A stretch of DNA of 64,000 nt from Synaphobranchus kaupii (GCA_029718625.1 CM056387.1:36176931-36240930); one strand, 5' to 3'; shown: positions 23,441 through 36,792, numbered from the stretch's first letter. A program made the numbers and translations. The notes: generated by a model not told the origin, from the sequence alone.

Positions 23441-24329
23441 CTGTTTGTACCCCACCCCGCCCCTCCCGCCCCCCCCATGCCCCCCCCGCCATCCCAAATC
23501 CCTTACGGAAATGGAATATACTGCAATTTTTTTCCCCCCCGAAAAATAACATACTTCACAGCTGTGTAATATTTAGCAACATCTGAATGTGGCGATAATT
23601 TGCGTTATTTGTCCATAAAATCTGAAATGTTGCAATATCTTGATAATATATTGAATTTAATATTTTCAGTATTTTCATGAGGGCTTCCAAGGGACATTTT
23701 TCCCACCCCCCCAATTTCCATTTAAAACAAAGCCTGCATTCCTCCACCAATAAATACGAGAAAGAAATAAACAATTGTAAAAAAAATAAATAAATAATTA
23801 TTTGTGGAACATTAAAATTTAGCGCCTTGCTGAAGAACCAGGCGCCTGAAACGCGACAAATTTTTGGCTCAATAACGTTTTTTTTTTGACTCAGAGTTGT
23901 GTGTGATCTCTGCTTCTCTTTTTCCACAGGCCTAATGCCCCCCCTTTTTTAACAAAATTTGTAACCTCAGAATATTCCCGCTGCCGCGCACACAGCGTTT
24001 GATTTCAATACGCAGCAATCCGTTACAGTCGGTGGCGGGTGTCTCCCAACCCGCCACGCGCTGTCTCCGCCCCGCCGTCTATCCCTGCGACGGGCCCTGC
24101 TGAGCCGGGCTTCATTTCTCCCGCAACGCCTGTCGGCTCCCAACCGGCTGGGTGAGGGAGAGGCCCTTTCAGAGCCTGCGCAACAAACCATCCGATGTGA
24201 CAGCCTCACTCACCCTAAATTAGCAGCTACAGGCCCGCCCCCCGCTGCGGGACCCGCGTGCCCGCTTTTCAGCTCTGAATCCCACAATGGCTTGTTGGGG
24301 AAAATTTATTCTCGCTCTTGCTCTCTCTC

Positions 24330-24572
24330 ATTACATTACATTATAGGCATTTAGGCAGACGCTCTTATCCAGAGCGACTTACACAACTTTTTAGCATTTT
24401 TTTTTTTTTTTTACATATTATCCATTTTATACAGCTGGATATATACTGAAGCGGTTCAGGTTAAGCACCTTGCTCAAGGGGTACAACGGCAGTGGTCCAA
24501 CCTGGGAATTGAACCTGCAACCTTTCGGTTACAAGGCCAGTTCCTTAACCATTATAATACACTGCCGCCCTC
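24330..24572 (-). mobile_element. tRNA-derived SINE, minus strand
   Basis: Read on the minus strand it has the head box A 'GGTTAAGGAACTGGCC', box B 'GGTTGCAGGTTCAATTCCC' and the tail 'GATAAGAGCGTCTGCC'. It is the best-preserved copy of this family here. CTCTCA-like direct repeats flank it. Confidence 0.9.
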
Positions 24573-25489
24573 TCAGATATGAAAAACCTCGACTTGATTT
24601 TTTATTTTTTTTTCCCCGGTCAAACTGACACATTTATTTTCTATCCCACGCTCGTGAAACTGCTGCATGTCGAAATTGCGGCCTGTGCCTCTGACAGTTG
24701 AAACACAACTGGGTTGACACTGATTGGAGGAAAGTAAATGTAATTTAGTGCTGTGAGTTTAGACTCGTCTCGGCGCACTGGTAGAAAAGACGGCGCTTTA
24801 GATGCTAAAAACTGAGCTCGGACCACTGGATATTTGTTCAGGAGAGTTATTTGTGCCAGTCAATGCAATAGGTTTGGGTCCAGACAGGAAAACAACAAAA
24901 ACAAAACAAACAAATACCGAAATAAACTGGAGATTTTTCCAGTTGGAGGGCCCCAAGAGCTCCGCTGCACACACACAGGGCATTGTGGGAAGGTTTCGAA
25001 TTGGACTCCCAGGACTTCACACCAATTTTCTTTCACTTTATTCAGAGGTCAGTTCCTTGGTCCAATTTTGACTGAAAAGTGAAAGTCACTGATGGCAACA
25101 AAGGTCACTCTTTACCCAAAGAACAGAGGCCTTCATGAAGAATTAATAACTCCTTCATTAACATGACTTAATCGCTTTTATAAATCATTCGTAACTCCTT
25201 CATAAATCACTCAGGAGCAAAAAGCAGTGCTTTAATGAAGAATGACATAATGCATGCTACGTAAAAAAAAAGAAAAAAGAAAAAAAAAGATAAAAATCTT
25301 CTCAAAATGTGACATAATGTCAATCGATTTTAAGGTCAAAATTCCTCCAAATAGGGTTATGAATGATTGAGAACCATGTTGTGCTGAGGTGGGTCCTGTA
25401 TAATGCACACCTCGCGCAAAACGTGACTGAAAAAAAGACTAAAGAAATCTGTTGAGCCAACACACAAGAGATAAAAGGAGAAATCTTTA

Positions 25490-25765
25490 TTTTATTTTAA
25501 ATAATTTTGGCACCCAACGCAGGGCTGTGCATGTCCAATTCCCACCCTAATTTAGAATGCCCAATTCTGCCCACCACACGGGGATGTGATCTCGGTGCAG
25601 ACCCCACAGCTTTCCCTCCAAACACATGCAGGGAATCTTTCCACTTGAGGATTTCGGCGGGGGTGACACAGAGGGTCAAAGGTCATGTACCTCGAATCAA
25701 AGATACATTTTTGCCACCGTCGAAACCCCATCAGACAAAACTGCGTGAGGAAGCCGTGTCTTAGT
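25490..25765. repeat. Dispersed repeat, probable SINE/LINE tail
   Basis: The part GTCCAATTCCCACCCTAATT plus TAGAATGCCCAATTCTGCCC resembles a repeat seen in many fish genomes. The family is not identified with certainty. Confidence 0.4.
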
Positions 25766-25809
25766 AATGTGTGAGTCTATTTACTGCAACTAAACTTGCT
25801 GTAAATTGA

Positions 25810-25922
25810 TTGTGTGTGTAGGTGTGTGTTACTGTATGTGCACGTGATTTTGTGTGGATGTGTGTGTGTCTTGGGGTATGCGACTGTACACTGTGCTAGC
25901 ACATGTGCCTGTATGTGTGTGG

Positions 25923-25963
<41 letters not shown>

Positions 25964-26103
25964 GATGTTTGTGAGAGCAGGTGTATGTGTCTGCGCGTGC
26001 TGATGTTTGAGAGATGTTTACATTGCACATTTGATTGTATGCTGTGTTTGTATGCGTGTGTATGTGGATATTTATGTGTGTGTGTGTGTGTGTGTAGATG
26101 TTT
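25810..26103. repeat. (GT)n-rich region
   Basis: GT-rich, with a pure run at about 25925-25962 and interspersed TGATGTTTGTGAGA-like units. Open frames of Cys and Val here are artefacts. Confidence 0.9.
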
Positions 26104-26776
26104 GTGAGACTATTCCTGTGGTGTTTGAGGATATAACTCCAAAAGCGACAGAAACAAAGTGTTTATAATCGGTTTTTGTTTTTTAGTTTTTTAAAGCGTC
26201 AGCGCACAGGTTTTCCTGCAGGAAGCTCCGATGGCGTGTGAATCTCCGCCCACAAAGCAGGATCGTTACAGAACAGGCTCATTCCTCCTTCAACACCAAA
26301 AACAATATAAACAAAAACGAACGCACGGCTCGTCTCCGCTGCACTGGGACAGCCCGTGGCGCGGCTCCCTCTGCGGCTAACCGGGAGACTGAGGGAGGGG
26401 GGGGGGGGGGGGGCGGCGATACGTTAGCGCTCGCGCCCGTCTCACTTCACCTGTCGAGGGTCACTCTGCTCTGATTGTGACCCCCCCCTCCCCACTTCCG
26501 GTCAGCAGGTGCACGTTGATCCATTTCACGCTCTAACCTCCCACCTGCTGCGAGGTGGAATGTGCGCGGAGCACACCCGCTGAGAGAGATGGTCTGGCCT
26601 GATTCTCAGTGACCCTGAATGGGGAACTCAGTGTAGACGGATCAAACCAAATTCCCTGTTGGGGTGGGGGGGGGGGGGTTTCCACAATGGCTGAAAACTG
26701 GATCTTTCAAGCTGATCTTCAATCACCCCCTTCCCCACAACCAAATTCAAAAACCCTGCCATCCCCACAACAACCC

Positions 26777-27276
26777 NNNNNNNNNNNNNNNNNNNNNNNN
26801 NNNNNNNNNNNNNNNNNNNNNNNNNNNNNNNNNNNNNNNNNNNNNNNNNNNNNNNNNNNNNNNNNNNNNNNNNNNNNNNNNNNNNNNNNNNNNNNNNNNN
26901 NNNNNNNNNNNNNNNNNNNNNNNNNNNNNNNNNNNNNNNNNNNNNNNNNNNNNNNNNNNNNNNNNNNNNNNNNNNNNNNNNNNNNNNNNNNNNNNNNNNN
27001 NNNNNNNNNNNNNNNNNNNNNNNNNNNNNNNNNNNNNNNNNNNNNNNNNNNNNNNNNNNNNNNNNNNNNNNNNNNNNNNNNNNNNNNNNNNNNNNNNNNN
27101 NNNNNNNNNNNNNNNNNNNNNNNNNNNNNNNNNNNNNNNNNNNNNNNNNNNNNNNNNNNNNNNNNNNNNNNNNNNNNNNNNNNNNNNNNNNNNNNNNNNN
27201 NNNNNNNNNNNNNNNNNNNNNNNNNNNNNNNNNNNNNNNNNNNNNNNNNNNNNNNNNNNNNNNNNNNNNNNNNNNN
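26777..27276. other. Assembly gap (500 N)
   Basis: Exactly 500 ambiguous bases, a conventional gap of unknown length. Its right edge falls inside an IS630/Tc1-like transposon, so the missing part probably includes that element's left half. Confidence 0.99.
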
Positions 27277-28027
27277 CATGAGTATGTGGAGGTATGTATT
27301 GTTCACTTTAGCACTGTGATGTTGCATACTGCACACGTAACCTTTTTACATGTAAATTTACTGTATACTAGATCTATGCTGAACTACACAATCTTGTCTT
27401 TCACTGTATTTCAGAGAGTTTTACAGATGGATGCTGAGGAAATCAACCTCACAAAAGCAAGAAGGAGAGGCAGAAATATCATTGGCCACAGGGCTATAAT
27501 CAATGTTCCAGGGCAACGTGGGGGTAACATCACCCTTTGCGCTGCCATTACACAGAATGGGGTCCTCCTCCGTCATGCCAATATGGGCCCTTACAACACA
27601 CCTCACATTATCACATTTTTGGACCGATTGCACAACATCGTCACAACAGTAAACCAAACGCACCAGATGCAATACATTGTCATCTGGGACAGTGTCATTC
27701 CACCGCTCTGCTCTGGTCCAGAACTGGTTTCAACACCATCCACAGTTTACAGTACTATACCTTCCACCATACTCTCCGTTTCTAAACCCAATCGAAGAGT
27801 TTTTCTCGGCATGGCGGTGGAGGGTTTACGATCTCCGGCCCCAGGCTCAGGTACCCCTCATTCAGGCCCTGGAGGAGGCCTGTGACCAAATCGATGCCGC
27901 AGCTGTGCAAGGATGGATTCGACATTCAAGACGGTTCTTCCCACGTTGTCTTGCCAATGAGGATATCGCCTGTGATGTTGATGAAATTCTCTGGCCACAT
28001 CCAGCTAGGCGAAGAGATAATGTCTAG
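27277..28027 (+). pseudogene. IS630/Tc1-like transposase, truncated and broken (copy C)
   Basis: An exon ending HEYVE stops at 27291. An intron (GTATGT…TTTCAG, 27292-27414) follows, then RVLQMDAEEI at 27415. A 36-base in-frame loss relative to the 41.5-kb copy removes the segment with the first catalytic Asp (IDEAGF). Near 27690 a two-base loss changes the WDN(V)SFH segment and shifts the frame. Downstream the frame reads LPPYSPFLNPIEEFFSAWRW and ends RRRDNV. It cannot make an active enzyme. Confidence 0.88.
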
Positions 28028-28612
28028 TATTTTCTGTACTGTATTTTCAGTTTTTTTCAAATTTTTTTTTTTACTGTAATTGTAACCTGTATTGGATACA
28101 GTATTTTATGTTTGTCTGATATTTGCTGAGCTTACAGTGTTATGCACACTACTGTAGTAGCATGAAAACTGGGACATGTTTTGTTGTGATTCTCCATGTT
28201 GACATGTTGACTGATTTGGGTATATGGAGAGAAATAAATTAAATGTTCATCAGTCTGCAGCATTGGTCTTGTGTAGTGTTTGGTGAATTTATTGTATATT
28301 TGCACTTTCTCTGTGTACTTCACTTACAGTACTCTAATCACTGAGAAGTAGAATTGCTAAAAGTGTTTTAGGTTAGCAACAGCAGTGTGTAACTGGTTCA
28401 AACAGAATTAAGTCATATGAAACGTGTGTGTTTCATATGGTAACAAAATATGTTTTTTATAAATTAGTGTATAGTTTTTACAAGAGTGTTTCATTTAGCA
28501 AAGGATCTGAGGTGTTCTGCTAATTGGGTGTGTGGTTGTACTAATTGTGTGTAGTGTTTTGAAAAACCGGGCCCTGTTTTCAAAATCGTGCTTAAGCAAT
28601 CGAAAAAAACTG
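27277..28612 (+). mobile_element. IS630/Tc1-like transposon, 3' part (copy C)
   Basis: From the gap edge to the right end GAAAAAAACTG|TA it parallels 41312-42659 almost base for base, apart from a few indels. The left half is lost in the N gap. The terminal sequence matches the right end of the element at 38215-42659. Confidence 0.92.
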
Positions 28613-28799
28613 TAATGCCCGGTGCAGATTTGGGAGTTTATGAGCTGTGTAACTAGTGCAAGGTGTACGTCTCCATTTCCAGCTGTACTATAACTATGAA
28701 CGGGGAAATCGCTCACCTGGCTTCCCTACATCACAAATAAGACGATAAAAGATTATATCCTGTAATACTATAATTATACATGTGAATAATCACCTGTTA

Positions 28800-29398
<599 letters not shown>

Positions 29399-29805
29399 AA
29401 GTGCATGTACGTGATGTGGGTCTGGTGTGCATGCGTCTATTGGGGAAACCACACTCTTCCTCTCAGCACTCTTCCTCCGAACGCACTCAGAATTGATTGA
29501 ACCCCCCTCCCTTGAGAGAGCCGCTACGCTGCCAGGCGAATATCCCAGCATGCTGTTGGGGCGGAGAGATCGAGCAGGGCCTGGCTTCGCTGTGGTCCTT
29601 GAGGGGGGAGAGTAATTATTCCTGTCTCCGAGCCCACATCACCCCCACATATCCAAAACGCCATGCCTGCCGACTGATCACCTCGTGTTCAGAGCCCCGC
29701 CCTGCCCGTTCCAGTACTGAACAAATTAGTGTTGACTGAGATTAGCTTCTCTTCACCATAAAGCACTGAAAGATCATGAGATGAATGGCATTATTTAAAT
29801 GCAAA

Positions 29806-30282
29806 TGCATTATTATTATTTTTATTATCAATAATAATAGTACTAGTAGTAGCAATATTGGCAGTAGTGGTATTAATAGCATTAATAGTAGTAGTAGTAA
29901 TAGTAGCAGCATTAGTTGTACTAGTAGTATTCATAACAGTACTAGTAGCAGTAGCAGTAGTCATAATAGTAGCAGTAGTAGTAGTAGCAATATTAGTAGT
30001 AGAGTAGTTGTAGTAGCAGTAGTAGTAGCTGTAGTAGTAACAGTAGCAGTAGTAGTAGTAGCAATATTAGTAGTAGAGTAGTAGTAGTAGCAGTAGTAGT
30101 AGCTGTAGTAGTAACAGTAGCAGTAGTAGTAGTAGCAATATTAGTAGTAGAGTAGTAGTAGTAGCAGTAGTAGTAGCTGTAGTAGTAACAGTAGCAGTAG
30201 TAGTAGTAGCAATATTAGTAGTAGAGTAGTAGTAGTAGCAGTAGTAGTAGCTGTAGTAGTAACAGTAGCAGTAGTAGTAGTA
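29806..30282. repeat. AGT/AGC trinucleotide array with 74-bp higher-order repeat
   Basis: Irregular (AGT)n from 29838 becomes an ordered 74-bp repeat. The marker CAATATTAGTAGTAGAGTAG recurs at 29988, 30062, 30136 and 30210. Confidence 0.95.
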
Positions 30283-30299
30283 TGGTCTCTCATACATGC

Positions 30300-31440
30300 A
30301 ACTGTTCTAATACATGTGACAGTCTATTTGAAGGACATTAAAAGAACAACATTCTGAAATGAAATCCTTTTTTAATATAATAATATTTTTAATAATCTCT
30401 CTCTCTATTTGTGTGTATGTTATGTATTAGAGTAAATCCAAAGGGCTGTCCCCTCTAATTGGGTGAGGCAGCACTGTGATTAATACACAGGTTATGAGCA
30501 GCAGAAATCTGATCTTCCTGCTGTTCCCGAAATTAAAGTACTCACACGTGGGCACACATTATATTTACATTGCAGCTGACCAGAAGCCACAATTTACCAC
30601 ATTGGACTCTAAGCCAGCCGAATGGCTGCCAGTCTTTTCCATTGGGACCACACAAAAAAAAACGGGAGTCTTTGCTCCAAAGCGCTCTCACACATTGTTT
30701 ATACTCACTGCGTTCCAGTTAAAGGAATCATGCAGTTTCCTGAAATAACATGGAAATAAAATGGAAACGATGCTGGTTTGTTTTTGTGCCACACAAGAGA
30801 ACCGTGAGGTGATCAGATAAATACGGTGTAATGTCTCGCCGTCGTTGCCGACTGTGAACCTGTGTGTAGAAAGCTCACCACCTTCCTGGTTCTACTCTTT
30901 ATCTGTGGAGGGGAGTTGTGCTATTTTAAACTGAGAGAGAAAGAGATGGAGAGGGAGGCAGGATGGGAGAGATAGAAAGAGAGAAAGAGCCGGTTATGAG
31001 AGAATTGGGGTCTTAAAGCCCCTTGAAAAGATGCAGGGATGAGTGGAAAATTGAGACAAGGAGAAGATACACACACACACACACACATACACACAGACAC
31101 ACATAAAGTGCACACATACATACTCACAAAGATGGGCATCCAGCTCTCATTGGGTTACAATTCCAGTCAGGGAAAGGATCAGGATTATGGATTATTTCCA
31201 GTTGTGGATTTTGAGGTTTGTAGTGAAGACTCCTGAGAACTCTACAGAGACCTGCAAGATTGCATCCCTTCAATTAAGGCAGTAATGAAGAGCCAACGCA
31301 GACAAGCATCTCAGTAAATATAAATATTTTCCAGAATTACCCAACTCGTGTTCAACATGATGTTTGTTCATTCTGCTTCTAGTTGGATTTTTACATTAGT
31401 TGATAGGTGTTATTTGGTCACTTGACCACTACCTATTTCC
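30300..31440. other. Intergenic, nothing recognised
   Basis: Short GA-rich (30932-30990) and CA-rich (31071-31100) tracts only. No gene is supported. Confidence 0.5.
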
Positions 31441-31447
31441 TGTGTGA

Positions 31448-31452
31448 GTGTG

Positions 31453-31515
<63 letters not shown>
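31448..31515. repeat. (GTGC)n microsatellite
   Basis: About 16 uninterrupted copies of TGCG. Further right, 31664-31742, is a CACA-rich stretch. Confidence 0.97.
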
Positions 31516-32307
31516 AGCTTTGTGTGTTTTTTGTGTCAGTTGCAATTATCCTTGAACGGACCTGATTGTCACACAAATTTTCGGAGCAAGTGAGAGGATG
31601 AGGACTATATAAATCAGTATTACAATTTGATAGACTTTTATGTGACTCCCCTAAAAGATTCTGGCACACACACATACACATGCACACATACACACACATA
31701 TGCACAAATACGCACACATGCACGCACATAAATACACACACTCTTGAGAGAGTGGACATTGTTGTATGTTTCTGCACATAATGAAATATGCATAATATTA
31801 ATCAACCTGCTACTAGCCAGATGCCTGCCCTGTTAGACCAATTTGATTGGTTCCTTATTGCTGCCTGTTAACAATCCAAAGCCAATCAGCATAGGACTTA
31901 TTGAAGGTATGAAGCATGTAGCTTTGTATTGACACATCTTAACCATATCTGGTGGACAAAATTAACCTGCCATGCTGTGTTTGTGAAGAAGAACAATTAC
32001 ATTTACTCGATTGCACATCAAAGAACAACTGATCGCACATAAATCACAAGGACAAATACTCCACTGCCAGAGTCCAGCTGGCAGAACAACCCTGGAGTCA
32101 CGGCGCCGTGAAAGGCGACAATCCTGATCGTGTGATGACTCACCAAGAGTAGGACCGAGGCACAGAGACGGACACAGAGGCAGCGGTGAGTGAAAATAAT
32201 AATTGTTGTTTACTAGACAAAAACTGAACCAACAAAACAACAAACGGGAGTGAGGCACACGAGAATAAAGCACAAAGGACTAGACTTGGGGTAACAAGCA
32301 GCTACAG

Positions 32308-32628
32308 CAGTGGTCCCCAACCCTGTTCCTGGAGATCTACCGTCCTGTAGGTTTCACTCCAACCCTAACTAAGCACACCTCATTCAACAGCTAGAGCTCT
32401 ACCGTCCTGTAGGTTTTCACTCCAACCCTAACTAAGCACACCTCATTCAACAGCTAGAGATCTACCGTCCTGTAGGTTTTCACACCAACCCTAACAACAA
32501 AGCACACCTCAGTCAACAGCTAGAGATCTCTGGGAGTTGCTAATTAGTCGAATCAGGTGTGCCAAATTAGGGTTGAAGTGAAAATCTACAGGACGGTAGA
32601 CCTCCAGGAACAGGGCTGGAGACCACTG
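32308..32628. mobile_element. hAT-like MITE with internal triplication
   Basis: The ends CAGTGGTCCCCAACCCTG and CAGGGCTGGAGACCACTG are inverted. The flanks AGCTACAG (32300-32307) and AGCTACAC (32629-32636) form a 7/8 target duplication of hAT size. Internally a ~66-bp piece (CTACCGTCCTGTAGGTTTTC … TCAACAGCTAGAG) occurs three times. Same family as 51136-51328. Confidence 0.85.
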
Positions 32629-33380
32629 AGCTACACTGAGCACAGACCATGAGGAACAGGGAACTTAAATACACAGGGCAACAGGTGAGCAGAATAATCA
32701 TTCAACACAGGTGAAATAGATGAACTAAAATGGGTGCTACGGCTGGGGAAGAGGCGGCATCTGGATTTCAGGATTAGGATCAGGACCTGTGACAGATCGC
32801 GGGCCAAGGGTGTGAAGTAATAGGCGACCATATTAGGAAAGATGGAACGAAAAGTGAGCTGACCTCAGCAGCACGCCGCTTCCCGCTGTGTCTATGTGGT
32901 ATTAAACGGCCATAATAGTCATCTTTCACGCTTATATTCGTGGTTCAATCCCCTCCACAAATCTTTGTTAGTCTAAACTGAAATGCGTTTAGATTCCCAG
33001 CAGGTCCATGTGTTCCTCCCGCAGCGTGCGTTAAAGATATCTCCATTTTCCGTCCTTAGACTCCGCCGAACGATCCGACTTTAAAATGAAAATCTTCCAG
33101 CGTGTGACATTGCCCCCGGAACGGAATTTTTTGAAAAAGCCAACGGAATTTCATGCGCCATGTCTGTCACACGCCCTGTACTGAAAGGGGTTAACCACGA
33201 TAAACCGTTAATAAATAATCTGCATGCTTTCTTGACGCGTTCTGGCATTATGCACACTACGTGACGCGCTCTTCTGATGCTTCTGCAACCGTTTTTCATC
33301 TGTGACAATTTTCTATATTTAATAATTAAAAATTTAAATGAACTGTTATTCAGTGATTTATAAAAAGACTGAAAAAGATA

Positions 33381-33718
33381 CAGTACCAGTCAAAAGTTTG
33401 GTCATACCTACTCGTAGAAAGTTTTTTTTTTCGTTATTTTTACTGTTTTCCACATTTTAGAATAGTAAAGACATCAACACTCTCAGATAACACAAATGGA
33501 ATTATGCAAAGACCCAAAAGAAAGTGTAAAACAAATAAAAAACGTCTTATATTCTAGATTCTTCAAAGTAGCCACCCTTTGCCTTGATAACAGCTTTGCA
33601 CAATCTACCTGGAAATAAGGTATATAGAGTTATACAGAGTCATGATAGCGTCACCTGTTTACCTGTGGAATACCTGTTTACCTATGAGTAGGTGTCTCCA
33701 AACTTTTGACTGGTACTG
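33381..33718. mobile_element. Tc1-derived MITE (338 bp)
   Basis: The ends CAGTACCAGTCAAAAGTTTG and CAAACTTTTGACTGGTACTG are perfect inverses, flanked by TA on both sides. The middle keeps the end of a Tc1-type transposase on the minus strand (near 33550-33605, AAAGTAGCCACCCTTTGCCT). It is therefore an internal-deletion derivative of an autonomous element. Confidence 0.92.
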
Positions 33719-33870
33719 TATATAGAATAGAATAGAATAGAATAACTTTTATTTTCCCTTTCGGGACCTTCAGTTTGTAGCCACCAGCAACAACAAAAAA
33801 GACATAGACAGTGGGGCAGACCCACAACACACAAATAAACACACCAAATAAAGACATACAATATCAAATT
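33719..33870. repeat. (GAATA)n and dispersed repeat remnant
   Basis: TATAGAATAGAATAGAATAG, then ACTTTTATTTTCCCTTTCGG, a common 3'-end-like repeat fragment in fish. Family uncertain. Confidence 0.5.
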
Positions 33871-34199
33871 AAGTGAATTAAATTGGAATACAGCCATGAT
33901 TAAAAATAGCCCCCGCTGTCCCGAGATGTCCAGTGTCATTTAGCATATATCCATGCATCTTACCATTTATTCCAATGAGGTAATTAAAGCTGACTTGAAC
34001 AGCAAAAACATGAAACGTTTGCACTGTGAAATAGCAGAATAATGACACCCCATGAATATGAAATCTCATTCTCATGGTCACTGTCCTGCCAACAAGCCGG
34101 TCAGCTAATGGCTGTTACAGAGTTGCCTATCCATGAGCCTAAGCTCTAATTCCCATTGAGTTTTTCACATGTATGAATTCACTTTCCAAAATCTATATG

Positions 34200-34289
34200 T
34201 GTTTGCGTGTTTGTGTGTCTGCGTGCGTGTATACAGTAAGTGCGTGTGCACGTGCATGTGTGTGTGTACAGTATGTATGCGCATGCGGG

Positions 34290-34323
<34 letters not shown>

Positions 34324-34549
34324 TGTGTGTGTGTACAGTATGTGTGTGTGTGCGGGCCTGTGTGTTTGTGTGTGTGTGTGTCTGTGTGTGTGTACAGTAT
34401 GTGTGTGTGTGCGGGCCTGTGTGTTTGTGTGTGTGTGTACAGTATGTGTGCAGGTCAAATTGAGATCAGAGAATGAGATGTATACTGTGAGTTTCATTTT
34501 GTGTGTGTCTAAAGTGTGTGCGTGTGTGTGTGTGTGTGTGTGAGAGAAA

Positions 34550-34603
<54 letters not shown>

Positions 34604-34605
34604 TT
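34200..34605. repeat. (GT)n followed by (GA)n
   Basis: GT-rich 34210-34445 contains a ~63-bp direct duplication marked by GTACAGTATGTGTGTGTGTG and CGGGCCTGTGTG. Pure (GA)n follows at about 34543-34599. Confidence 0.93.
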
Positions 34606-34609
34606 GTGC

Positions 34610-36140
34610 CCCTCATAAATAGTGAGTGTGTGTGTGTGGCAGATAGTGAGTGTGTGTGTGTGGCAGCATGGGGAAATCAAACAACCATTGGAAAGCAACT
34701 GATGTGGCCCAGGCAGGTGTAACGCACTGTAGCACATTCAGTATTCGGCACACGTAGGGCACAACACCCGGTGCAGACAACGGGTCACTGACACGTGCAG
34801 AACGACCTCACTCTGGCTACCAGGCTGCACGAAGTGACCCTCGCTGCACGCTTTGCTCAAACAAGGATACTTACAAGCGAGCGGCGCTTATCTACCTCCA
34901 GTACAGCCTGGCAAACCCTCCCCACGCACAGCCATTACCAGCCTGGAGGTTATCTTTCCGTGCCCGAGCGGCCAACGCAACCCCAACCGCTTGAAGTGAC
35001 CTTCACAAGGTACACCTTACAACTGAATTTAATGCCGGTCAGCCACCTAGCAGGTCAATATAGCTTTCAAAACAAATATAGCCAGTGAATGCACCATAAA
35101 AGTGCTGTAATGCCATAATAACAGAGTAGAGACTGCAATCCAGCAGCTCAGCCCATGAATAATAATAAGATTGCGTTGCGTTACATATTTATTAATGGTT
35201 ATGCTTAACTTAAGGTTCCCTTAGCTTTAGAGTGTGATATTTACAAGTGCACAGGCCGGAGATATACACATACTCAACAGACATACATAAAACCTGTCTA
35301 TTAAAAAAATCTAACTGAAGAAAGTGCATACGTTACAGTGGACTGTCGTAAACATGGAAACCTATGTATTTCATTCATCAAGTTTCTGATAGTAATAAAT
35401 ACCGTATGAGAAAAATGTTCTGGTGCATTAGCATATTAATTCCCATTTACAAAGACGTTTACCTTTACTCGATTTCCTCAAAGTGAATGACATTACGCAG
35501 CAACTGTGCTTCGAAGAAAATTACACAAGAAATATTGCCCTTTATGGCCAAACATGAACTATATGAATTAACCTGACATAATTCAAAGGAAATCTCACAG
35601 GTTATCCTGGTGATAATCTGAGCAGGGGAAAATGAGTTTAGTGGAAATGTGTTGAAGTCTCTTCTTTAAGCCACACTATTGAGAGTAATCACCGGTCTGT
35701 TAGCGTTGGTGTTAAATTATTTCACCAAGCCTCCAGGAGATGCACCGTGGTGCTATGCATGTTGGGAAATTAAACAAACGAGCAGGAAAACAAACGTCAA
35801 GGTGCCAGATGATTTAGAGCCCCTTAAGCTGGCATACAGGTCTAATGCACCTGAGCCTGTCTAATGCACCTGAGCGTTTCTAAGGCACCAGAGCGTTTCT
35901 AAGGCGCCTGAGCGTTTCTAAGGCACCTGAGCCTGTCGAATGCACCTGAGTGTTTTCACGTAAAAACAAATTGAACAATTCTCTTCCCTTTTCCTTATCA
36001 AATTGTCGTTTTTTTTTTTTTTCTCTTCATCTCTCTTCTTGGCACCTGCTACTTCTCCATCTCGAGCCGTATGACACGCCCCCTTTCTGCATTGCCTGCT
36101 CGTAAGCCAGGCTCAAACCAATTCCCCTGTGCATAGGCCG
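34610..36140. other. Intergenic, nothing firm
   Basis: A short tandem CACCTGAGCGTTTCTAAGG (about 35845-35955, five irregular units) is the only structure seen. Long open frames are absent. Confidence 0.5.
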
Positions 36141-36333
36141 CCTTTGATTACCCCACCACCCCCACACACACACACACACACATACACTGTCCCTCATAAC
36201 TAACTACTTATTCACATCAAGCTTGTGAACATCCCGGCTTCTTCTAAGCCTTGCCTCGGTATTCCAGCTTTGCTCATTAAAAAAATGTGCGCTTGCTTTC
36301 TGTCAGAATTTGAGAATTGGAGAGTTATGTGAT

Positions 36334-36366
36334 GGGGAGGGGGGGGGGGGGGGGGGGGGGGGGGGT
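36334..36366. repeat. Long poly-G tract
   Basis: GGGGAGG then roughly 25 consecutive Gs, soon followed by a C run at 36389-36398. A strong G-quadruplex candidate and a sequencing/assembly risk. Confidence 0.95.
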
Positions 36367-36690
36367 CTTGGTTGGGTCAGAGGAACACCCCCCCCCCCTC
36401 CTCCTCTCTGCCCCCAGTTCTTTCAACCCCCTCATTTGGGGTTTGACGTGCTCTAATGTGTCTTCTGCCACCCAATACTGGAGGGAAAGAAATCGCACTC
36501 CCAGAATTCCCCCTTTTCGCTTCGCCCTCCGCCGAGGCTCGACAGCCCGGCTCCTCTCTCCTCTGATCTCTCTCTGTACGGCTGCGTCTCTGTAGTCAAG
36601 CAGGAGCACGCTTGCCACCGAGAACATCACTCCTTACTGTTACAGAAATAGTTCACACCTTGCCCTGTTTAAAGTGTGTGCGCGTCTGTG

Positions 36691-36691
<1 letters not shown>

Positions 36692-36788
<97 letters not shown>

Positions 36789-36792
36789 CGCG
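36692..36792. repeat. (GT)n ending in (CG)n
   Basis: About 44 GT units run directly into GCGCGCGCGCG, a classic Z-DNA-prone alternating purine-pyrimidine run of about 100 bp. Confidence 0.97.
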
